NCBI GenBank assembly: GCA_024279935.1
Contig: JAJRQZ010000181.1
Span: forward strand, 27,996 to 91,995
Source: Bacteroidota bacterium
GTDB taxonomy: Bacteria; Bacteroidota; Bacteroidia; Bacteroidales; F082
Reading direction: 5' to 3'
DNA: 64,000 nucleotides
Shown one piece after another: positions 52,401 through 58,056 of the stretch (its first letter is position 1; every line of letters starts with the position of its first letter). Below the pieces are notes generated by a model, which saw only the letters and a list, made by a program, of their open reading frames with translations, ran no database searches and was not told the origin of the DNA. The translations under genes were made by a program, and so were the position numbers.

Positions 52401-53695
52401 AATACATCTCTGTCCATTTCGGGATCACCGGTGGGATGGCGCTGCAACTCCAAATACAAGTCATCGCCGAATATCTCTTTATAAGCCAACAATGATTGTT
52501 CTGCTTGCGACTCGCCTTCGTTTACTATTTTTGAGGGCAGCTCGCCACTTAGGCAGGCCGTAAGGGCAATAAGGCCTTCGCTATTCTCGCTCAACAACTT
52601 CTTGTCAATTCTGGGTTTATAATAATAGCCTTCCGTCCAGCCCTTGGAAACCAAGAACATGAGGTTTTTATAACCGGTCTCGTTTTTGGCAAGCAATACC
52701 AGGTGCCAACCGCCGCCATCAGCTTTGTTTTCTTTTTGTTCCATGCTCCTGCGGGCAATATAAAACTCGCAGCCGATAATGGGTTTGATTTTTTCGGCAA
52801 TGCAAATCTGGTGAAAGCTCTTAACACCGAACATGGCGCCATGATCGGTGATGGCACATGCCGTCATACCGTCGGCTTTTGCCTTGGTAATCATTTTCGG
52901 GATGTTCGACAAGCCGTCCAGGACAGAAAACTCAGTATGAACGTGAAGATGCGTAAAGACCTTTTCGTCCAAATCGTGCTCGATACCTCCTGGTTCGGGG
53001 GAATGCTCGACTTTTTCTTCCCTAAAGGATTCTATCTCCAGCTCCACGGCCTCGAATGAAGTTTTGTTTATGGCCCTAAAGTTATCGATTACCGAGCCAT
53101 CCAGCTTTAATTCGGCAGCACCGATAATCCCTATCCTTATAAGCTCCAAAAAACAGCGGGCTGTGGCCTGAACGTCGGCAGCTGCATTATGAGCCTCCTC
53201 AAACCCCCGGCCGAAAAGTTTTTGGTGAAGCTCAGAAAGCTTTGGCCATTTATATTTTCCGCCTCGACCGCCCGGAAGCGCACAAAACCCGGTTGACAAA
53301 TCCTTGGTATCGACAATGTTTTTTTCAAACAGTCCTGTCTCTATTTCCATGCGCAAAAATTCACATCCGGTAATACTATTGTCGAATTCGATATTATGCC
53401 CTGCGATTGTATGCGCTTTTTCGATCGACCTATTGAACTCGGCCAAAACAAAATCCAGGCTTTGCCCCTCCCTGTTCGCCCTTTCCGTTGAAATGCCGTG
53501 TATCTTCTCCGCTCCGTAAGGTATCTCGAAACCTTCAGGTTTTATGATGAAATTCTTAACTTCCATAAGTTCACCACTGCTGTTGTGGGTTTGCCATGCC
53601 AACTGAACCAACCGCGGCCAATTATCGAAATCGCTTAGCGGGGCGTTATAATCCTTAGGAAGTCCGGTAGTCTCGGTATCGTAAATTAAAAACAT
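49475..53695 (-). CDS. dnaE: DNA polymerase III alpha subunit with fused N-terminal 3'-5' exonuclease
   Basis: A 1406-residue replicative polymerase. Residues ~1-190 are a DnaQ-like proofreading exonuclease (LIYDTETTGLP with two acidic ligands, AGHNIEFDNSI, and HNAAADVQATARCFLEL as motif III). Then comes the PHP domain (FTHLHVHTEFSVLDGLSNIPKM, about 245) and the C-family polymerase core (VGPGRGSAAGSVVAYSL; catalytic ISMPDIDIDFDDDGR, about 650), helix-hairpin-helix (MGAIKGVGGAAVENII) and an OB domain (VSFAGMITKSQQRMSKKG). The built-in exonuclease is a Bacteroidota trait. A TATATTTG element lies only eight bases before the ATG, so the message is nearly leaderless. Confidence 0.96.
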   Translation of the reverse strand: MFLIYDTETTGLPKDYNAPLSDFDNWPRLVQLAWQTHNSSGELMEVKNFIIKPEGFEIPYGAEKIHGISTERANREGQSLDFVLAEFNRSIEKAHTIAGHNIEFDNSITGCEFLRMEIETGLFEKNIVDTKDLSTGFCALPGGRGGKYKWPKLSELHQKLFGRGFEEAHNAAADVQATARCFLELIRIGIIGAAELKLDGSVIDNFRAINKTSFEAVELEIESFREEKVEHSPEPGGIEHDLDEKVFTHLHVHTEFSVLDGLSNIPKMITKAKADGMTACAITDHGAMFGVKSFHQICIAEKIKPIIGCEFYIARRSMEQKENKADGGGWHLVLLAKNETGYKNLMFLVSKGWTEGYYYKPRIDKKLLSENSEGLIALTACLSGELPSKIVNEGESQAEQSLLAYKEIFGDDLYLELQRHPTGDPEMDRDVFDDQVFVGKVLRKLSEKHSVKLVATNDSHFVDAEDADAHDRLICIGTAKDIDDPKRIRYTRQEWFKTQDEMKKLFADIPEAIENTAGIVDKIEVFELDHKPIMPIFEIPDEFADADDYLRHCAYEGAGKRYADITDSIRERIDFELETIKKMGFPDYFLIVWDFLRAAREMGVVVGPGRGSAAGSVVAYSLRITEIDPLAYNLLFERFLNPERISMPDIDIDFDDDGRELILKWVKQKYGKNRVAHLITFGTMAAKMAIRDVARVQKLPLNEADRLAKMIPDTPGTSLRKAFKEVPELQAELDKGKPEIKDVLKNALTLEGSVRNIGTHACGIIISKEDLTNYVPVSVVKDSVLDLCTQYDGKYIESIGLLKMDFLGLKTLSIIKDTIENIKQSKGISIDIDNVDLNDKETYELYSRGDTSALFQFESDGMQKYLKDLKPTRFEDLIAMNALYRPGPMQYIPDFVERKHGRQEIKYDLPVMEEILKETYGITVYQEQVMLLSRKMAGFTRGQSDSLRKAMGKKKIKEMEKLKAEFVEGCQANGLATEKVLKVWKDWEEFAKYAFNKSHATCYSYVSYQTAYLKTHYPAEFMAANLSRNLNDIKKITQYTAEAEHMGISVTRPDINESLLKFSVTGDKIIRFGMGAIKGVGGAAVENIINERKKNGPFKSPFDFVKRVSLRSVNKRSIEALVMAGAFDGFENTHRAQYFHKENENAASFVEILIKHGNSFQEQQNNMQQSLFGGMDEIAVKDPEMPVCAEWLKPRLLKSEKEVTGFYISGHPLDDFKTTIQRYCNVEVGYLRSNLKKFKGHTVSFAGMITKSQQRMSKKGSPFGIITLEDFSGQTDLMQFSEDYLKRKHFLEVGNNIFVQAKIEERWRGGDLDIKVSNIMLLSDAMNKLTSSVFLIIKLEYMDNNLVEDLVRLVKENPGNSKLKIKLVAPGNKNNISMKSSVYKVEPQTFVKEISKLGNVSFRLES

Positions 53696-53702
53696 CTATA
53701 AT

Positions 53703-53710
53703 CAAATATA
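53703..53710 (-). promoter_or_regulatory. -7 promoter element (TATATTTG) for dnaE
   Basis: Exact TAnnTTTG match on the minus strand, ending eight bases before the dnaE ATG. With a start about six bases downstream, the leader would be only a few bases. Confidence 0.55.
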
Positions 53711-54491
53711 AGGAGTTGAATATTAACAGATTAAAAAAACACATCATCAACAATCGCCATAAAATCCCCTACGGGAAACAATGTGCTTTCATATTAAACA
53801 AAATTACGGAAATACATGCTCCGAATGATGGCTGTTGAAAACTTTGGATAAAGATTTCCGGCTGAACAAGCAAAACTTCCGGCTTTAAGCATAAATTGAC
53901 TAACAATCGCTGTTTCCCAAACGGATATGGAAGACTCTCCGGAATTATGGCTGACCTCATTATCGAATCCATTTTTAATAAATCGCAAAAATCAATTCCC
54001 CGCGTTTTTAAAATTGCCGTATTTGATTCCCGGAACTACAAATTTCGCAAATAATTTCCGTTTCAGGACATTTTCGTGCCAGACCTTGATTTTTGTTATA
54101 TCATTTATCATAAAACAACAAAACCCACTAATACAATTCGTTAACAGGCATTTAGTTACCCATTTAACTAAAAGGGCTTTTGCAATCGTTTGCGGAAACA
54201 AATAATTCATGATTTTCGTTAATGGAAGATTTTTTAAATGATGAATTAGGTCAAAATTGCTTATTTTAGTCATTATTTATATATATTCGCCTTCTTAAAA
54301 AATTAAAATTAAACATTCATGTTTAATTTTAAACACACAGGAAAATGATTATTATGCAAAAATACATTCGTCGGATTAAGCGGATTTAACGGATGTTTTT
54401 CGCTTGCGAAAAACTAAAAACCGCATAATCTGTTAAATCCGATGATAAATATAATATGCTAGATGACAATTAATTACAAAATTATAAACAG
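53711..54491. other. long non-coding region with inverted repeats
   Basis: 780 bases without a recognisable gene on either strand. Short open frames on both strands (for example 53927-54205 plus, 53992-54273 minus) have no start context, no family resemblance and cover each other, so they were not called. The right part (54370-54445) holds the inverted repeat described separately. The rest may be decayed sequence or carry an unrecognised RNA. Confidence 0.55.
54371..54443. repeat. nested inverted repeat before lemA
   Basis: Outer arms GGATTTAAC (54382-54390) and GTTAAATCC (54432-54440) flank an inner perfect hairpin GTTTTTCGC-TT-GCGAAAAAC (54394-54413). Imperfect pairing also extends through CGGATTAAGCGG. 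The unit CGGATTTAAC(G/A)GAT resembles short intergenic repeats often seen in Bacteroidota genomes; a related piece occurs near 2140. It could act as a terminator-like or repeat element. Confidence 0.55.
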
Positions 54492-55082
54492 ATGAAAAAA
54501 ATAGGAATAGCAATAGTAATAATCGTCATTCTCGGTTTTGCAGGTTACAGTTACTTTAAAGGAATGTACAACACCATGGTTGTAAACTCTGAGAACGTTA
54601 GCGCAAAGTGGTCGCAGGTCGAGAATGTTTATCAGCGCAGGGCCGACCTCATACCCAATTTGGTCAATACCGTAAAGGGCTATGCAAGCCACGAGAAGGA
54701 AACCCTTGAAGGAGTTATAGAGGCCAGGGCTAAGGCAACATCGGTGAACATAAACCCCGGTAATCTGAATGCTGCCTCAATGCAGGCTTTCCAGCAGGCA
54801 CAACAAGGGCTGAGCGGCGCATTGTCGAAATTAATGGTAGTTGTAGAGAAATACCCTGAATTAAAGGCAAACCAGAATTTCCTGGAGCTGCAGGCCCAGC
54901 TGGAGGGCACAGAGAACAGGATAGCTGTTGAGCGCAGGAAGTTTAATGAAACCACCAAAGTTTACAACACCTACATAAAATTATTCCCAAAGAACATGTT
55001 CGCTGGTATGTTTGGTTTCGAGCCAAAACCATACTTCGAGGCTCAAAAAGGGAGCGAAAAAGTTCCAGAAGTGAAATTTTAG
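54492..55082 (+). CDS. LemA family protein
   Basis: A 196-residue LemA protein: one N-terminal membrane helix (IGIAIVIIVILGFAGYSYFKG) and a long helical bundle. Family blocks are YNTMVVNSENVSAKWSQVENVYQRRADLIPNLVNTVKGYASHE, LVVVEKYPELKANQNFLELQAQLEGTENRIAVERRKFNETTKVYNTYIKLFPKNMFA and FGFEPKPYF. The biochemical function is not established; the genes often sit beside TPM-domain proteins, as here. Complete. Confidence 0.95.
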   Translation: MKKIGIAIVIIVILGFAGYSYFKGMYNTMVVNSENVSAKWSQVENVYQRRADLIPNLVNTVKGYASHEKETLEGVIEARAKATSVNINPGNLNAASMQAFQQAQQGLSGALSKLMVVVEKYPELKANQNFLELQAQLEGTENRIAVERRKFNETTKVYNTYIKLFPKNMFAGMFGFEPKPYFEAQKGSEKVPEVKF

Positions 55083-55117
55083 TCTTTATTAATTTGTAAC
55101 AACCAAAAACCATAAAC

Positions 55118-55558
55118 ATGGCTTCGATACAAGATTTTTTTTCGGACAACGACAAAAAAGAAATTAAAAAGGCAATTTTAAATGCCGAAATGGACACTTC
55201 GGGAGAAATACGTGTTCATTTGGAAACTGCATGCAAAGGCGAAGTCCTCGACCGCGCTTCCTATCTTTTCAAAAAGCTCGGCATGGAGAATACCCAGCTC
55301 AGCAACGGTGTATTGTTTTATATCGCGGTTAAAAGCCAAAAGTTTGCTATTATCGGCGACAAGGCCATCAACGCCACCGTCCCGGAGAACTTCTGGGTTG
55401 ACATTAAAGAAAATATGCGGGTAAAATTCAAAAAAGGCGACTTCGTCCCTGCTTTGGTCGAAGGTATAGAGACCGCGGGCAAACAACTAAAACGCCATTT
55501 CCCGCATCATCTTGACGATATCAATGAACTAACCGACGAAATTTCCTTCGGGGACTAA
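55118..55558 (+). CDS. TPM-domain protein without export signal
   Basis: A 146-residue protein of the TPM/TLP18.3-Psb32-MOLO-1 family: IKKAILNAEMDTSGEIRVHLE, RASYLFKKLGMENTQLSNGVLFYIAVKSQKFAIIGDKAIN and AGKQLKRHFP. Plant TLP18.3 members of this family are acid phosphatases linked to photosystem repair; the bacterial role is unknown. Unlike its downstream neighbour, it has no signal peptide or membrane helix, so the pair places one TPM domain in the cytoplasm and one across the membrane. It lies 35 bases after lemA and 9 bases before the second TPM gene. Confidence 0.9.
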   Translation: MASIQDFFSDNDKKEIKKAILNAEMDTSGEIRVHLETACKGEVLDRASYLFKKLGMENTQLSNGVLFYIAVKSQKFAIIGDKAINATVPENFWVDIKENMRVKFKKGDFVPALVEGIETAGKQLKRHFPHHLDDINELTDEISFGD

Positions 55559-55567
55559 TAAACTCAA

Positions 55568-56410
55568 ATGAAAACGCGTAATATTATAAATTCAGCAATG
55601 CTTAAAAAATACACTTCATTAATAATTCTTGTTTTAACATTGTTAAACAGCATATTCGCTGCCGATATTCCGCAACGGCCCGTTCCGCCTCGCCTGGTAA
55701 ACGACCTGGCGGGAATTTTGGGCAAAAAAGAAACCGAGGCTCTCGAATGGAAACTCAGGGCCCTAAACGACAGCACCTCCAACCAAATATTGGTACTTAC
55801 CGTCAAATCGCTGAACGCATACGACCCGGCATCCTTCGCTTATGAAATTGGTGAAAAATGGGGCGTCGGCCAAAAGGGCTTCAATAACGGGATCGTTGTC
55901 TTGGTAAAACCAAAATTAAGCAGCACGAACAAGGGGCAGGCATTTATTGCGGTCGGATACGGCCTGGAAGGGGCAATTCCGGATGCTATTGCCAAGCGTA
56001 TAGTTGAAAAAGAAATGATACCGAGCTTCAGACGAAACAACTATGGCGAAGGGATCTTTAAGGGTGTTGACGTATTATCGAAACTCGCATCCGGGGAAAT
56101 ATCCGCTGAAGGATATAATAAAAGCTCCGGCAAGCCCGCCATTTTCGGCTTTCTTCCATTTATTATTATTTTCCTGATTATCGTAATCATACGCGCCTCA
56201 AACGCAAGGTCGGGAAGCATGGGCCGAAATAATATGTCATTCTGGACTGCCCTTTGGATCGGGAGCAGCCTTAGCGGCGGCTCCGGGCACTGGAACAATT
56301 TCTCGGGAGGCTCAGGCGGTTTTGGCGGTGGAGGCGGAGGCTTCGGAGGTGGCTTCGGAGGCTTCGGAGGTGGTAGCTTCGGAGGTGGCGGCGCCGGCGG
56401 CAGCTGGTAG
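55568..56410 (+). CDS. exported TPM-domain membrane protein with Gly-rich tail (YgcG type)
   Basis: A 280-residue protein with a signal peptide (LKKYTSLIILVLTLLNSIFA), a TPM domain (LVNDLAGILGKKETEALEWKLRALNDSTSNQILVLTV ... NNGIVVLVKPK ... AFIAVGYGLEGAIPD), one membrane helix (FGFLPFIIIFLIIVIIRA) and a low-complexity tail of ~40 residues made of Gly, Ser and Phe (FGGGGGGFGGG...). The layout is that of YgcG-like proteins. The tail is coded by a tandem GGAGGTGGC/GGCTTC repeat at 56300-56405, prone to length change. The start is ATG 55568; ATG 55598 gives the same mature protein. Confidence 0.92.
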   Translation: MKTRNIINSAMLKKYTSLIILVLTLLNSIFAADIPQRPVPPRLVNDLAGILGKKETEALEWKLRALNDSTSNQILVLTVKSLNAYDPASFAYEIGEKWGVGQKGFNNGIVVLVKPKLSSTNKGQAFIAVGYGLEGAIPDAIAKRIVEKEMIPSFRRNNYGEGIFKGVDVLSKLASGEISAEGYNKSSGKPAIFGFLPFIIIFLIIVIIRASNARSGSMGRNNMSFWTALWIGSSLSGGSGHWNNFSGGSGGFGGGGGGFGGGFGGFGGGSFGGGGAGGSW

Positions 56411-56713
56411 GGAAATCGCCCGGGCAATAATCATTTGCAAGACCTCATTGCCCACAAGCTTAATTAAAACCAGTCTAATTAAGAACACATCCCACTTAGC
56501 AGATACACGAAAAAAACAACAAGGTTTAAAATTCAAAAATATATCGTACTGAATGTTAGATGGTTCTACTTAATTAGGCAATTTGTTACTTGATTATTTA
56601 TTTTTAAAGGAAAAATAAATATTTTTGTCGTCATTCATTATAAATATTTTACCTTATATTTAACAGTTGAAAATTTTACATAAAAAGACATAATATTTGA
56701 TAATATTTGCATT
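56411..56713. other. intergenic region upstream of actA
   Basis: 303 bases, strongly AT-rich from 56560 on. It holds the TATTTTTG promoter element (56620-56627) for the act genes and about 87 bases of leader. Nothing else was seen. Confidence 0.5.
56620..56627 (+). promoter_or_regulatory. -7 promoter element (TATTTTTG) for the act operon
   Basis: Exact TAnnTTTG match 87 bases upstream of the actA ATG. Confidence 0.45.
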
Positions 56714-57928
56714 ATGGTCATTAACGGTTTTGTAACGCAAAAAGCCCGGCACTGGCAAGGCTTTTTGACCCGAAGTCTCGGGATTGGATTATTTATCCTC
56801 TTATTGGTTTTACCTCAGCTCTCATTTAGCCAAACAACTGCCGACGAGGCGAATTTCGTTCAGTGCAGGGCTTGCCACACAATCGGCGGGGGCAAGCTTG
56901 TAGGCCCCGACTTAAAAGGAATAAACGAAAAACAGGATGAGGCCTGGATAATTAAGTTTGTTCAGAATTCAGCTGCACTTATTGCTTCGGGCGATGCCGA
57001 GGCTATAAAGGTTTTTGAGGAAAACAGTAAAATCCCCATGCCGCCCCATAACCTCACCGACGATCAGGTAAGGGGCATAATTAAATATATCGCAAACGGT
57101 GGCAAATTAGCCGGGGGCGAAGCTGCCGCGGCAACAGAGACAACCGAAGACCAGGTTTCTAACGGTGCGATACACGATCCCGATGAGGAAATAGTGGCCG
57201 AAATGAAGCGGGCCGATATGAGGAATATGAGGAACACTTTTCTTATCATGCTGGTTCTCATGCTCATAAGCATTTTCGACCTATCAGTCTCGAAATTTAT
57301 AAAAGCGAGATGGATACATATCGTAATTATCCTTATTTCCTTAGCCGTCGGCAGCGAATTATTATTTGTGGAATCAGCAGGATTAGGTCGTCAGCAATAT
57401 TATCAGCCTGATCAGCCAATTGCCTTTTCGCATAAGATACATGCAGGGCAAAACCAGACCGACTGCATGTATTGCCACTTCACGGCCGACAAGAGCATGC
57501 ACGCGGGCATACCGCCCCTGGCGACCTGCATGAACTGTCACTCCCAGGTAAAGGAAGGCAAGAAAACAGGGAAAAAAGAGATAGCCAAGATATACGCTGC
57601 CTTCGAGAACAACAAACCCATTGAATGGGTGAAAGTCCACAATCTTCCCGACCACGTTTATTTCAACCATGCACAACATGTTAAAGTAGGAAAAGTAGCC
57701 TGTGCCGAATGCCATGGGGAGGTTGAAAAGATGGACGAGATAATACAGGTCAAGGAACTAAGCATGGGATGGTGCATAGATTGCCACCGCACGAAGAAAG
57801 TCCAGTTCGAGAGCAACAGATTTTATGACCAATACACCAAAATGCACGAGAAGTTGAAAAACGGCGAAAAAAAGACCGTTACCGTTCTCGACATGGGAGG
57901 CGAAGACTGTCAGAGATGTCATTATTAA
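56714..57928 (+). CDS. actA: alternative complex III subunit ActA with extra N-terminal cytochrome c domain
   Basis: A 404-residue multiheme cytochrome of alternative complex III, which oxidises menaquinol in place of the bc1 complex. It has an N-terminal signal/anchor helix (GIGLFILLLVLPQLSFSQ), a monoheme cytochrome c domain (QCRACHTIGGGKLVGPDLKGI, axial Met in KIPMPPH), a central helix (FLIMLVLMLISIFDLSV plus IHIVIILISLAVGSELLF) and a five-heme region with CMYCH, CMNCH, CAECH, CIDCH and CQRCH. Six CxxCH sites in total, against five in the Rhodothermus-type pentaheme ActA; the added domain resembles the separate monoheme ActE. The gene begins the act operon and actB follows. Confidence 0.9.
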   Translation: MVINGFVTQKARHWQGFLTRSLGIGLFILLLVLPQLSFSQTTADEANFVQCRACHTIGGGKLVGPDLKGINEKQDEAWIIKFVQNSAALIASGDAEAIKVFEENSKIPMPPHNLTDDQVRGIIKYIANGGKLAGGEAAAATETTEDQVSNGAIHDPDEEIVAEMKRADMRNMRNTFLIMLVLMLISIFDLSVSKFIKARWIHIVIILISLAVGSELLFVESAGLGRQQYYQPDQPIAFSHKIHAGQNQTDCMYCHFTADKSMHAGIPPLATCMNCHSQVKEGKKTGKKEIAKIYAAFENNKPIEWVKVHNLPDHVYFNHAQHVKVGKVACAECHGEVEKMDEIIQVKELSMGWCIDCHRTKKVQFESNRFYDQYTKMHEKLKNGEKKTVTVLDMGGEDCQRCHY

Positions 57929-58005
57929 AACAAGCTTAATTAAATTAGAAATATTTATCATTCCGATCTATATATATCATGGAGAAAAAATATTGGCAAA
58001 GTATC

Positions 58006-58008
58006 TAA
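58006..58008 (+). other. in-frame TAA in the N-terminal coding region of actB
   Basis: ATG 57979 starts MEKKYWQSI, then TAA (58006-58008), then NHLEAKKGGNTRNNEP in the same frame up to ATG 58057. The KKYWxS start is the usual ActB N-terminus, so the stop interrupts authentic sequence. Replacing TAA by GAA (one base) restores it. Confidence 0.65.
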
Positions 58009-58056
58009 AATCATTTAGAGGCTAAAAAGGGCGGGAATACCCGAAACAACGAACCC

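Noticed and set aside
53927..54273. Overlapping ORFs of ~92 residues on both strands in the dnaE-lemA gap
   Set aside because: They cover each other on opposite strands, have no signal, domain, promoter or codon pattern, and look like chance open frames in AT-rich DNA.
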